This document shows, piece after piece, positions 1 through 11,059 of a stretch of DNA of 64,000 nt (position 1 is its first letter; every line of letters begins with the position of its first letter). A model generated the notes under the pieces. The model saw only the letters and a list, made by a program, of their open reading frames with translations. It was not told the DNA's origin and searched no databases. The position numbers and the translations under genes were made by a program. Source of the stretch: Cladochytrium replicatum (Eukaryota; Chytridiomycota; Chytridiomycetes; Cladochytriales; Cladochytriaceae); contig JAHLKD010000101.1 in the NCBI GenBank assembly GCA_025526935.1, positions 124,001 through 188,000 on the forward strand. Reading direction: 5' to 3'.

Positions 1-3000
1 TCTTCAATCTGATCTGGCTTTGTTTTGGAGGATTGGTGGTGTGGAGTAATTGGTGAGAGCTTTTGTGAAAAGTAAACTTTTAGTGAACTAAGGTGAATTA
101 CATCTCATACATTTGCAAGGGATCTTGGAGGAGAGGTTGAAAGTATTGTAGATCTGGCTTTCAAGAGCTATTGACAGTCAGCCTTCTAAAAGAAAAATAA
201 AAGTGAAAATACCTGAATCTCTTCACTGAGATCAACTTCACGCTCTGTGAGAACCTGTATTCCAAAATAAAATTGTTAGCAATACTATATTTGCAGCAAG
301 GGTGTTCCTTACTTGAAGCTCAGCCTGATGCCTTTTGCTTGTGTTGGAGAGCTCAGTTTGGGCAGCAAGAAGTTGATCTTGTAGCTTCTTCAACTCTTTG
401 TGCTGGTCCAAAATTCTGGTAGTTGCTCCACTTTCCATCTCTCTGGAAGAAATATAGTTATTGAAGTAATTTCATATGCTTGCTTTAGCATACTCATAAT
501 GCAGCTTTTGCTCATTCAAACTCTTCAAATCTGCCTCCAGATGTCGATATCTGGATAATTCATCTGCAAAATGGTAATGGATCAGAAAATTCTTAGTCAG
601 AGGGGAGAGAGTTCATACCTTGGAGAGCCATAACTTGGATCGCAAATTGAGTGATCTACAGATCTATAAGACCAAGAAATCAAATTTCACACCAACATAC
701 ATCTGGATTTGACTGTAAAAGTTGCTCATTAATGCTTTTCAACTTTCTCAGCTCAAGCCATAAATCCTGAAAAAGGGTAAGAAGTTCAATATCCCCTGAA
801 AAAGACTCCACACACCTGATCTGCTTCTGGAGGATCTGCCTTTGTACTGCCAGATTTTATAAGTCGTTGAAGTTCTGCTTCACGAAACCGGACAATCATC
901 TTTTCGCTCTGCACCTGCTGCTCACGACCCTTTGCTAACTCCTGTGCCATTTTGAGTTGTTTCTTCAGCTGAGCAGCCTCCTGCTCTGCCCTAACCTTGT
1001 GTTAGTACGAATTAAGCCTGGCTACTTCAAACCTACTTTAAACGAGCATCATGGGCAGTTTCAAGAAGCGAGAACAGAACATTGTCAGAAAGTGGGGCTG
1101 ATGGTGTCGATGATTCTTTGAATGGTTCCAGTGTTCTTGTCCTCGTGTATGCATCTAGCTCACTCCTCAATTTGCGAATTTCTTACCTTAACAATCAATA
1201 AAAAAGATCTGAGAAACAAAGGCACTCAATACCTTGCTGTAACTACTCAAAAATTAGACATCAGTATTGTGAGACTCTTGCTGTAGCTAGAAATACCTGA
1301 GCAACATTATTATCTTCTGTGAAGTTGATTACTGCTCTATTCTTGATCAACTTAGCTCGAGAAGCAAACCTTCAAACAATAACACAATCATGCGAAAATA
1401 ATAAAGATTGTTCAATTGACAGTTTACCGAAGGGTTGATAGAGTTTCGCCAATACTTGATGCTGATGGGCTGATGTTTGCAATCATACAAGATTTTGCAT
1501 TTCCTCCCAAAGAATCCTGGACTTCTTATTAGTTTGGGTCTATTAAAGCTTAAGACACAGTCATACCTTGAGCAATAGAGTGAGCTTACTGTCCCTAAAA
1601 GGGATATGTCTTGCTTTCCCATTGTTGAGATCAATTAGCGCACTCAAACAGTGACTGAGGGAAAGTAGTGATTTGTTTACTTAATATAATTAGCATTAAA
1701 AATAAAACTTCTGGATAAGAACTCACTGTGGCCGCCTTCCCGTAATCTTTCTCCTGAAGTAGAAGTTGCTCTCTGCCGCTCACTTCCAGCAAGATCGACT
1801 AAACTAAGCCTCGATTCAGTAACAATTCCTTCAATTGTCTGAAAATTTTTTGAGATTAAATCAACTGAAAATTACAGTGACTTACTCGAGATTGAATTGT
1901 CAGCTAGAAAGATGCAAGCATTAGTGATTCTTGAGTGGATGGAACAGTGCATTACTTACAGTCAAAACAGAATGAGATCTGGAACTCTCTCGATTCATCT
2001 CCGTGGCGAACGTAGTCCTATTTCTGACACCATATTGCAAAATCTTCACGATTGTCAGCAAGATGAACATAATCGAGAATTTGCATAAACTAACCTTGAA
2101 TGCTTCTTCCGGTGTTGTTATGTGTCGCTCTGTTGCTCCATAGACCTGAACGAAACCACGTCGCGGATCTTCGCGGAGAGTGCATGGGGTTCCGATGTTA
2201 TCAAGCAGATCATACACTTGTTCGTTATAAATCTGAGTGAATCAGTGGATCAGTCTAAAAAACTAATCAATTTATGTTACGGACTTCGACATATGAAGTA
2301 ATCCGGACTGAGCGCTGTACGAGGGAATGCTCGGATGGCTAGCCCGAAAATTAGCGATAAGGTGAATAGCCATCGAGTGCCTACCTGAGGGCAAAATTGG
2401 AGAATATACCGAATCGAACGCTGAACCAGTCCCGAAGAAACAAGGTCCAGCGTTAGATCTCCGTTCCCGGAGTATGGCCCTTGCATGGTCTTTATAGCGT
2501 AGATCATTCAGTTCAAACTCCGATATTGACATGAATGACCTACGAATGTTTTTCCTTGAAACAAACTTGAGCTAAAGTGAATCTCTGAGGCATATCCTAC
2601 TTACCAGTTCCTGTTTGTCCATAGGCGAAAATTGTTGCATTATATCCAGCCTGAATGGTTCAACAGTTTGAGATCAGCTATCTCATATCCCAATGCCCGT
2701 CGCATTCGTACCAGCGCATGATCACACATTGTCTTTCCAACTTTTTGGAAAACCTCTGCCTGTTCGGTTCCCATCGCACCGACGTAATCGAACGTGAACA
2801 CATGCGTCCCCACAATAACGCTATTATCGCATGTATCCAAAACAGTAGCTTCTGATGGCCCTCTCTCATGCAGCTCAGCGGCTGTCCATGGACGCACTCG
2901 GACGTATGTACGAATGCAGTCGTCTCCGGAAGAAGGTGGCGTTACCGACGAGGTTGCCAGCGCAGAGATCAACGTATCGACCGACGACGAATTCGACAGC

Positions 3001-3146
3001 GGCGGCGGCGATGGGGATTGACCCTGCCGTGCATCTTTTATGTCCGGATTGGCGAGTAGCTTGTCCCTGTGGACGAAGGGAGAGGACGGCCGAGCGTCGA
3101 GCATCCGCACAATTATGACCAAATTTGGGTGTTCAGAGTCCCCCAT
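1..3146 (-). CDS. Kinesin-12 (KIF15-like) motor protein, 3' end cut by window edge
   Basis: Plus-end-directed microtubule motor with an N-terminal motor domain and C-terminal coiled coil. Exons read by splice phase: 2712-3146, 2605-2650, 2544-2554 (11 nt), 2385-2489, 2285-2314, 2095-2232, 1960-2043, 1886-1903 (18 nt), 1727-1838, 1567-1679, 1428-1516, 1297-1369, then coiled-coil exons to the left edge. Joined exons give the P-loop GQTGTGKTFTMQG, switch [14 protein letters not shown], switch [13 protein letters not shown], and the neck-proximal [16 protein letters not shown], which is the feature that suggests kinesin-12. The region around 230-1200 encodes Lys/Glu/Gln-rich heptad sequence. A second in-frame ATG lies at 3104 and may be the true start, since only 28 bp separate 3146 from the GCV1 stop. 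Family assignment is by motif recall, and the splice map below 1297 was not resolved. Confidence 0.88.
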
Positions 3147-3174
3147 AAATTTTTTAATTTTCTAAGAACATGAT

Positions 3175-4729
3175 CTATGCCCCTCGGTAGTAGCGAGCTT
3201 CGACAAAGGGCATTTTGGTGACAACAGCCTTCTGGAGCTTTCCACGGACTTTAACCTGCAGCTCGGTGCCGGCCTTGTGGTGACCGTTCTGGACGTATCC
3301 CATTGCGATGTTGCGTCCAAGCGACGGCGAAGGGCAACCACTGGTGACAGTGCCTTATAAAAGGTCGTAAGTAACTAAGAAGGATTTAAAACAATTGTCT
3401 ACCATACCGACTGTGTTCCCATCTGCTCCAACAATCTCAGCGCCCTCTGTCCAAAAACAAATCATTTATCAATAGAACCAGTAAATTTGATTCCAATGTG
3501 TACCTCTAGCAGGTGCACCTTCTACGAAAAGTCCAATACGACGACGGGTGACTCCACCTTTGATTTGCGGGAGAATCTTGTCAGCTCCAAGGAAACCTCC
3601 CTCCTTTCTGCGGCGCTGCCCTAATCGTTTCAAGCTCAGCGACCTATTTCATGAAAAGCACAAATCAAACATACCAATCGTCCATGTCAAGCCGGCCTCG
3701 ATCGGCGTTACAGTTTCATCTAAGTCATGTCCGTACAGGCACAATCCAGCCTCGAGACGCAAACTGTCACGGGCACCCAGTCCAGCAAGCTTCACGGTTG
3801 ATCCGTCTCCGAGAAGATGCTTGGTGAACTCAACAACATCGTTGTGAGGAACCGAAATCTTAAATTTTAGAATTTTAACACCATTTGTTTTGTTTTGTTC
3901 AAGTTTATGCATGGATCACCTCGAAACCATCTTCGCCAGTGTATCCACAGCGAGAAATGTGCACATCGATACCTCTAATGGTCATCTTTCGCCCCGTCAT
4001 GAACGCAAAGTCTGCAAGATCCTTCCCTGCAAGCCTGGTAACAACACTTGCGGCGGCGGGTCCTATCGAAACCAATTAAAACTTTAAATCTACCATAATT
4101 GTGCCTCAACAGACCTTGAATAGCCACAAGCGAATGGGTATCAATGACAGTGACGTCAGCGTCCCCTCCTTTAGCCTGGAAGTCTGCCAATTGTTTCCGG
4201 ATGTGCGCAAGGTCCTTCTCTGCACATCCAGCGTTGGAAACCACGTAAAAGCCTCCCGCAGTCTCCCTGTTTATCACGGTGTCGTCAATGATTCCTCCGT
4301 TCTCGTTTGTGAAGACCGAGAGAGTCGATCCACCGACGGGGAGCGCCTGAGTGTCGGCTACGACAAGAGATTCAAGGAATTTCGCGCTATCGTTGCCCGT
4401 CCATCTGTTTCGCGCAATGAGCAGAGGTAGAGGTGCAATTTCACATTGAATCGTACCGAGTTTGAAGCATGTGCGAGACATCAAAGATGGAGGCTTTCTC
4501 CCTTGTCCACAGGTGAGATGCGAGAACACCTTCCTTCGCATACTGCACGGGCATCTCCCAGCCTGCGAACGGAACCATTTTCCCAGCATTTTCCAGGTGG
4601 AACGAGAACAACGCCGTTCGCTGCAAAGTGGCATTCCAGATTCACACTAAGTATCCGTATCCGAGAGAGTTCATTGCTCGTATTTACCTGCAGCGACGCA
4701 GCCGATCTCAGCACCTTTCCAGCTCTCAT
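3175..4729 (-). CDS. GCV1: Glycine cleavage system T protein (aminomethyltransferase), mitochondrial
   Basis: Transfers the methylene group from the H-protein aminomethyl-lipoate to tetrahydrofolate in the mitochondrial glycine cleavage complex. Eight exons keep phase: 4688-4729, 4457-4620, 4404-4115, 4062-3920, 3858-3675, 3620-3504, 3446-3408, 3353-3175, giving about 385 residues, normal for the family. Landmarks are [71 protein letters not shown] and the C-terminal [20 protein letters not shown]. The N-terminus ([14 protein letters not shown]) is basic and Ser/Ala-rich, as expected of a mitochondrial presequence. The TAG stop follows ARYYRG, where relatives also end. It is head-to-head with the gene at 4779. 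Confidence 0.95.
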
Positions 4730-4778
4730 TTCAAAATTTTGTGCTAAAAAGCAGCGCGTTTTTTGTGATCACGGCGAA
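4730..4778. promoter_or_regulatory. Short divergent promoter between GCV1 and the gene at 4779
   Basis: Only 49 bp lie between the two start codons of the divergent genes, so both core promoters must overlap here or extend into the transcribed regions. No TATA box is visible. Confidence 0.45.
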
Positions 4779-7134
4779 ATGTCGACCCGTGTCAAACAGA
4801 AGGCAAGGAGACCAGGAGGGTGCGTTGTCAAACAGCAGAAATAACCATTTTATATCTAAAGATCCAGTTTACCACTCCAGATCTCACGAAATCGCGGATC
4901 GTCCCTTCACTATCAAGCTGCCGCAATGGGCCAAACCAAATTCACCAACACAAGACAGCACTGTATCTCCCGCTGGAATACAATGCACCGACCTATCACC
5001 TGCCGCAGAAGTATTCGAAAAAGATGCAGAGCGATGCTTATTCCCGGGAATCTCTCCAATTGAATCTACGGCTGCAAGCTCCTCTGATGGAGAGTGCACT
5101 ACAATCCGCAAAGAGATCGCTGATGACGAGAACCGAGTTAAGCCAGAATTGTAAGTGCGAGAATCCATGCATTGCATGAACTCCCTGAATTCAAAAAATT
5201 GAACCGAATGGAACCCTAGGATGTCGGCAAATCATTTGCAAGATCGATTTGCCGATACGGGAGTTGAAGAACCGTTCTTGTACGTGCCAGATTCTCAAGC
5301 TCATCAAACCTCCGCTTCACTATCTGTGGGTCTCAAAGCAATAACGGTCACCCAGATGTCATCCATATCGTTTGGTGGATACCACGGGCATAAAGACGCT
5401 GCACTTCCTAAAGACATTGTAACGACAACTCACACAAACGAAGATCTGCTTCAGCGCAATGGCGGTCCTAGCGGCATCGAAAAGATGGCTGTCGATAGCT
5501 TTGAAACTGAGCCTGAAGATCACGAGAAGATGGACCGTACTGAACAGCCCGGTGATTTCAACAAGGATCACCCGAACGATGGCGAACGTCACAACCCATC
5601 GAAGGGAATGGGAATGGTCAGAGCAGCTTCATCCGAAGTCGAGCCCCAAATATCAAACGCGGCCCCACGGAAAACCAAAAGCAGCGAAGATAAGATCGAC
5701 AAAAAGGACAGGTCAGAAAGAGCTGAATACTCTTCGAGCAAAGAAAGCAAAGAAGAAGAAAGCAGGCTGGGCTCGTATCGACGTGAACGAGATGAGGACA
5801 GGAACATCGGACAAGCGGACGAGCAGCTCAGCGAGTACCACAGAGACAGCGAGCTTGATGAGTCAATATCGAAGATGAAAGTATCACAGAGGATTAAAGG
5901 CACTAAATCGCTAAACACGAGCGCAACAGCAAAACCGAAAGCAACTAAAAAGCAAAATTCAAGAAGGTCGGAGGACGACTCGAGCGATGAGGATCAAGAG
6001 CGTAGGATGTGTTTTGATAGCCGTGGGCACTCACGAGCTGGAAAAAGGGATATGGAACGAACAGAAGTAGCTGACGAGATTCGGGAGTCTTCAACTGAAA
6101 TAGCCTCGGGTTCATCTCCCGAGGTCGAAATTGCCCCAAAAAAAGCCAAGAAGACGATACGGAAAACCAAGAGTGGCGATACGCACTGTGTGGGCGTAAA
6201 GGTCAAAACGAAGATCGCTAAAACGAAGAAGGTTGAGTCTGACTCTGGAGACGAGGAGCCGGAAATTGGGATGGACGTCGACGATGAGATTGGCCAAAAA
6301 CCAGCAGCGCAGAGAAAAACGGAGAGAGTTCATAGTGACAGCGACGTAGATGAGTCCGGAAAAGCTGCTCCGTCAAAGTCGAAGAAGGGATCACAGAAAA
6401 GCAAAAGCATCAAAAAGCCTGTAACAAATAGGGAGGCTGATACCAAGGATTCCAAAAAGAAGTCGTCAAGAAAGTTTGAAGACTGCTCAAGCGATGAGGA
6501 GAAGGAGAGTAGAATGGACTTCGAGGGCCGTGAGCGTAAACGAACTTCAGATGAGCACATGAACGTGGACCAAGCTGAGGAACTGCCAATCGAGCACAAC
6601 AGCGATAGCGAGCCTGATGACCCCTCCGGAAAACCTGGTTCGCCAAAATCGAGTAAGGGACAGAAAGGCAAAGGGAAGGAAAAGAGTGACAAGAGGACAA
6701 ATACCAACAGGAAGACAGCGAGAAAGTTGGGTGACTCTAGCGACGTGGAGAGCAGAAAAGTAGAAATCCACGAGAAAGTCTTGCCGCAATGTAAACGGTC
6801 AAAGCAGAACTCGGTTACAGAAGACTCATCGATTGAAGAAAACGAATGTCGCGAGGAACCAACGAAACAAAAGCGGGCGAGTGGAAAAGAGCCAGCTGCA
6901 AAGGGCAAACGCAAGAGGAGTGGCCAAGACGCTAGTGACAGGGATGACAAGTCGGTTGAGAGTAAAAAATGCCTTTCGCCATGTAAAAACTACTGGAAAA
7001 TTCAGCGATGTGAGGACGAAAGCAACCCGCGGCTTCGAACAAGAGCTGAGTTCCGCAAGCAGGGGATGGAGCCGAAGGTTCGGATGCGCTGGGGAGGGGG
7101 GACGGTTGTGTACGACGTGGAAGCTTCGAAATAA
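4779..7134 (+). CDS. Lys/Ser/Asp/Glu-rich repetitive nuclear-type protein, function unknown
   Basis: Three exons keep phase: 4779-4819, 4881-5150 and 5220-7134, with donors GTGCGT and GTAAGT, giving about 741 residues. The start is the first ATG after the divergent GCV1 gene. I do not recognise the family. The protein is almost entirely low complexity: alternating basic KKSSRK-type and acidic SSDEE-type clusters, several potential nuclear localisation signals and many casein-kinase-like SDSD/SSDE sites. A diffuse repeat recurs about every 90-100 residues, with a core like SRRSEDDSSDEDQE, SRKFEDCSSDEEKE, ARKLGDSSDVE, each followed by a basic stretch. The last 50 residues are less biased (CKNYWKIQRCEDE, then MRWGGGTVVYD) and may form a small conserved module. 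Likely a nuclear or chromatin-associated disordered protein; this is inference from composition only. Confidence 0.7.
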
Positions 7135-7857
7135 AAGTAGATCCATTTTCTTCTTCCATTTTTGAACTTGCATGGCAGATTGTGATATTTGTTTATTTCC
7201 TCAATATAACTGTTCCGCAACATAGCAATGGATCCATGTTTATCTCTTTCGCAAAACTCCAAGTGGTTTAGACAAAATCACGCCTGGACCACCGCAAGAT
7301 CACTTCTAAAGCCATTTAATCCACAAAACGCACAACCACTTTCATACTCACATCGCTTTGGCCAAGTTCTTCACACTACAGCAACGATCATTTGTTGATT
7401 AGGACACTGTTGGTAGCTTTAGCAGACGTAAACATTTCGGAAACAATTCTTGTTGACCATCGTGTCAATAAACCAGAAGTAAACACACAAACACACATTT
7501 AGCAGCACAGATGCAAGTCAAAGGTCATCAATGACGTTGGTGCTGGGCAGAAGGCAATCCCGCTGTTACGCAAATCAAATCCGCAGGAGCATACTAGTTT
7601 GTATCCAATGGTTTGATGTTCTAACGATAGATCTCTGCTCGTCAGGCCGGATATCGCAATCGTATGAAAAACGCTAGTTCTCAGGCACCGCAGCCAGCTG
7701 ACGACGGCCGGGTACACATACCCGAAGCACACGAAAGTACGCAAAATGCTAATTAAAAGTTGAAGAACGCTTTAGTGGCTTACTGGAGGATGAAAGTGTT
7801 GCGAGCGAGTTGTTGCGACACACGAGTGAAACTAATGGCAGGTTTAAACCTCATCAT
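7135..7857. other. Spacer without a convincing gene; right end resembles decayed coding sequence
   Basis: No long codon-biased ORF is present. From about 7745 to 7860 one plus frame (EERFSGLLEDES, then TSETNGRF) aligns weakly with sequence flanking the inverted copy near 21760-21850 (EHSGLSGRG, then TSKTNGGF). This suggests that both loci descend from one older gene now largely lost here. Confidence 0.35.
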
Positions 7858-8239
7858 TACGATATGGTCCTATCATGAAACTCGTAAAATATCTCACCAG
7901 GCGCTGCTGCTAACACACTAGCCTAATTGCGCTGCTAGGTTGCAGATGGGTAAGCTTGGTCAATGGAGTATACTACCTCAAGCGGCGCCGCTGAATACGT
8001 AGGGCAGCGAAACATACCGGTTGTTTCATCTCATCAAGAACGATGTAAAGTTGGTTTTGTTCCGGCTAGGACTGTCTGCGATCTTCCCGCCTGACTGACG
8101 GAATGGCAATGGTTGATGTCCCAACAACTTTCAACGATTAAACGACCTACGAGGTGTGCCGTTCTCTGCTTCTCTTGCAGAAGTCGTTCATACAGATTCC
8201 GTCGCCCTCCCCGCAGTGTCCCTCCGCTCCGCCGGTGGG

Positions 8240-8247
8240 TATAAAAG
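8240..8247 (+). promoter_or_regulatory. TATA box of the copy A gene
   Basis: A canonical TATAAAAG lies about 98 bp upstream of the ATG at 8345, after a C-rich stretch. The same box is kept in copy B (21396-21403, minus). It is the clearest core promoter element in the window. Confidence 0.6.
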
Positions 8248-8344
8248 CCTGTTCCCAAAGAGGCAGTGACGTGTATCCGGAGTTGATACGCGCTCGGAAA
8301 GCACCAAAGCGATCTCTACTGCAACCGAAAACCAATGTCGATCG

Positions 8345-8836
8345 ATGTTCATTCATGTGCCTGAACAGTTGGTATCTGAACAACCAACTCGAGACGCCTT
8401 TGGAAAGGAGTACCTGGCATCTTCAGCTGGCTCTGAAGATCATGAGTACCCTTCCTACCAGGACTGGGCTATTTCGAACGTGCTTGAACTTGAGGTATGT
8501 GACGCGGTGATAGCGATATCGATGCCTACTCATGTGCCGGCATAGGTGGCGAAAGCGGAGCCGACAACTCAAAACACCTTTGGAACGTGCTCTGAGGTTA
8601 AGATTTCAGCAGTTATGATGGTCGTGGATGCCGACATCTTGAGCGAGTCTGGTGAACGATCAGACGGAGACAAGAAGGAAACCCACAGCGAAGCAACGGA
8701 CGACAAAGTGGATGTCTTCACTCGCTGGTCAATGAGCTCAACCCTCAATCAACGTCCGACAATCTCGACAGCTTGGCCCACACCGAGAACGTTAATGATA
8801 GTCAGGATCTTGGAGGCCCACAGGCGGTTGCTATGA
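8345..8836 (+). CDS. Small two-exon gene of the duplicated family, copy A, probably frameshifted
   Basis: Exon 1 (8345-8494) starts MFIHVPEQLVSEQ and ends LELE before donor GTATGT. A 51-nt intron containing an in-frame TAG is removed at GGCATAG, and exon 2 begins at 8546 with VAKAEPTTQ. Relative to copy B this copy lacks one A in the run after GCAACGGACGAC (about 8705), so the shared frame ends in VDVFTRWSM here where copy B reads SGCLHSLVNEL. A second single-base difference lies near 8825. The product is acidic, Ser/Thr/Glu-rich and of no family I recognise. If copy B is the intact form, this copy encodes an altered C-terminus or is a young pseudogene. Confidence 0.5.
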
Positions 8837-8990
8837 AGCGCGATGATTTTGGTATATTTATGGGGGAATCACACCAGGCCGTCCGGACTGCTAGCCATCC
8901 CGCGACATCCAACGACAACCCGATCTCCACGGCCGCAATTTGATACTCGCTTGACCGTTTTCAAGTCCACTCAAAGATGCTGCAACTGTC

Positions 8991-9095
8991 ATGAACATGA
9001 ATGCATCGACCGATGAGGCTGCATCTGGATCGATCGTGGATAATATCAAAACTGATGAAAATCTTGTGGATGGGCAAGCTCCTGGAGCGGTAAAG
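8991..9095 (+). CDS. Exon-like fragment after the duplicated block
   Basis: An open stretch starting MNMNASTDEAASGS and ending GQAPGAVK abuts a GTAAGC donor at 9096. Its acidic Ser/Thr/Asp composition resembles the copy A gene, and it may be a lost downstream exon of that gene. No acceptor and following exon could be assigned. Confidence 0.25.
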
Positions 9096-9225
9096 GTAAG
9101 CATTGAAAACTACATATTTTCCGATACAGCATTTGAATTTGAATATTACTGAGCAGGACACTGAATCGTGGCGCGGACATTCAAAAATAGATTGACAATG
9201 CCACCTTATGTTTTCATATTGCATT

Positions 9226-9970
9226 TCATGCGAAAGATGAACGCAGATGCCCCGTACTCACTATGTTTGGTTTCGCATGGAGCCAGACTTTCTGGGTTTT
9301 GAAATGGACCTGCGAGACTACCAGTGTGATCTGTGGAGATGCGCTCAACGTCACTCTTGGACTTTGAGCTGCGAGGCTAGGGGTTTCGGAAGGGCGATAT
9401 TTATTAACATTAGAATGTAGACGGTAATCCCCCGGACTGCAGATAACATTGTAATTTGAAATAGTGATGAACACTCCCCAAATAAAGAACAATGGATGTA
9501 GTGTTCCTAAGACTGGGTTCCTAACCAGTTTGATCACTGCACGGTGAAGACCTTCATCCACGGACTGTAGAATAATCTGTACATTTATTGCTTCTTTTTC
9601 TTCCCAGTAATAAAGCAAGAAGTGTGTGTATGGTGTAACAACGGTGGTCATGAAACAAAAGTAGCCAGAGGCCGTTCCAAGCAAAGATGTTTTGGAAGAG
9701 TGATCAACTGATGTAATGGCATGTGCGGGTGGATACGTCGGAGATGTCAAACAGAGATGGTTTGTCCACTGGTATCGAACCCAAGTGACGTGTCATGAAG
9801 AAGAGAACGATGGTTTCCTTCCCAAGTCGCACATCACCGAAGCCGGACCATGCGCTGGACACGGTTGAGGTGCGGATCATCAAACCGAGAACGAGATAGA
9901 GAGCACTTCCACAACGAATTGGAGTTTCCTCAATTCCTGTACCCTATGAAGAAAAGCGATGCGAAGGAGC
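9226..9970 (-). pseudogene. Possible membrane-protein gene remnant, unassigned
   Basis: Two minus-strand segments look partly coding. The first, about 9720-9930, has a hydrophobic run (ALYLVLGLMI, then ETIVLFFM). The second, 9226-9750, includes GYFCFMTTVVTPYTHFLLYYW and LHPLFFIWGVFITI. They lie in different frames, and neither can be joined with confidence by introns. I could not match the sequence to a transporter family. It could be a decayed multi-pass protein or chance hydrophobic ORFs. Confidence 0.25.
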
Positions 9971-10093
9971 ACAACACGATGTAATTGCTTATATTTTTTA
10001 TTGACCATCGGCTATGGTACCCAACAAAAATTGAGCTTCCCTGTAAAAGGACGAGTAAAGGATCGCTTTACATGATGTTGGTAATTGAAGGCT

Positions 10094-11059
10094 CTATTTG
10101 AAGTATTCTGTAGATCTAAACACAACATCCTTCTTGGCGTCATCATTCAATCCCCAATGATCATATTTGACTAGAGTGGTGACCTGCAGCACAACCCCGG
10201 CAACATAATCAAATCCATCTTCCTGCGAGCGAGGCATCCGTTCCCACAACCCGTTCATAATCAAAGTTGTGGCTTCCCTATCAAACGAAGGAGAGTTCGC
10301 CATGAGAAAAAGGTTTGCCACAATCTGCGTCCAGTCCCTCCCACTCTGTCCCTGCGTCGCCATCTCCCAATCAATCAAATAGATCTTCTTCTCGTGTTCA
10401 TTTACAAGTACACTGTTTGGCCAAAAGTCACCAAAGCACAGGGTCTTAGCCTTCGGATCCAACGCAATGTTCTTCGCCGTCCGCTCCCTCCACTCATCAA
10501 CACCAGGAAGCTCCCACTTCTCTGCTTCAGCCCGAAACCCGCCATCAAGAAAAGTGCGGAGGAAGACTTCAACATCTGTGGTTTCAAACCGGGAATCCGG
10601 TACCGGCATAGAGTGCAGTGTTGTGAGGAACTCCACGACGGCGTTAACGATCCATGTGACATCTGTCACTGTACGGGTTGGCGTCTTGCGAAGGTAGTCG
10701 ACCATTGGTGCACCAGCAACGTATTGCATTAATAACACATGGTTGGCTTTATCGAAATGGATTGGTTTTGGCACGTCCCATGCACCTATCGGAGGGCTTT
10801 TCGCGGACACCACTTCCAATGCGAGGTACTCGATGTAACCTCTTTGTTGGGGGAACTTAACATCGGGATTGGTTCGAATGAAGGGGGGAAAGTGTTTGAG
10901 GACCAGGGATGAGCCGTTGGAGAAGTCCACCTTCCACACGTGGTTGACCAGGCCGCCGGAGAGTGCATTTGCAACAACGGGAGTTTGAGGAGAGAAAGCG
11001 GTGAGGGCTTCAGGTGTGCCCTTCACGTACTCGAGGACATAGTCGGCAGTTGAAAACAT
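10094..11059 (-). CDS. APH/choline-kinase-fold kinase-like protein with altered catalytic loop
   Basis: Intronless ORF of about 321 residues from MFSTADYVLEY; an upstream in-frame ATG at 11173 would add an unlikely hydrophobic leader. The fold is recognisable as the aminoglycoside/hydroxylysine/methylthioribose kinase superfamily: a nucleotide-binding start (ALSGGLVNHVWKV), Lys in SLVLKHFPP, hinge LLMQYVAGAPM, a catalytic-loop region CFGDFWPNSVLV and metal-binding Asp in YLIDWEMA. The usual Brenner motif is HGDxxxxN. Here the His is Phe, and the Asn position reads Ser if aligned to HGDLWPGN, while the catalytic Asp remains. It may be a divergent small-molecule kinase or a pseudokinase; the substrate cannot be told. 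Confidence 0.75.
   Translation of the reverse strand: MFSTADYVLEYVKGTPEALTAFSPQTPVVANALSGGLVNHVWKVDFSNGSSLVLKHFPPFIRTNPDVKFPQQRGYIEYLALEVVSAKSPPIGAWDVPKPIHFDKANHVLLMQYVAGAPMVDYLRKTPTRTVTDVTWIVNAVVEFLTTLHSMPVPDSRFETTDVEVFLRTFLDGGFRAEAEKWELPGVDEWRERTAKNIALDPKAKTLCFGDFWPNSVLVNEHEKKIYLIDWEMATQGQSGRDWTQIVANLFLMANSPSFDREATTLIMNGLWERMPRSQEDGFDYVAGVVLQVTTLVKYDHWGLNDDAKKDVVFRSTEYFK

Larger units (their letters stand above)
7858..8937 (+). repeat. Duplicated block, copy A (inverted partner at 20709-21765)
   Basis: About 1.08 kb is present again in inverted orientation 12 kb away. By eye the two copies are near-identical from the GCGCTGCTAGGTTGCAG motif (about 7931) to CTCCACGGCCG (8937), differing by scattered substitutions and single-base indels. 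Left of that point similarity continues but drops sharply. Neither end shows terminal inverted repeats or an obvious target-site duplication, so this looks like a segmental duplication or gene conversion and not a transposon. Confidence 0.8.

Noticed and set aside
6330-6950. 206-residue minus-strand ORF opposite the charged repetitive protein
   Set aside because: Its Ser/Leu/Phe-rich translation is the expected shadow of Lys/Glu/Asp/Ser codons on the plus strand.
9226-9750. Auxin-efflux/PIN-like carrier for the hydrophobic minus-strand ORF
   Set aside because: The order of hydrophobic segments and motifs did not match that family, and the frames do not join.
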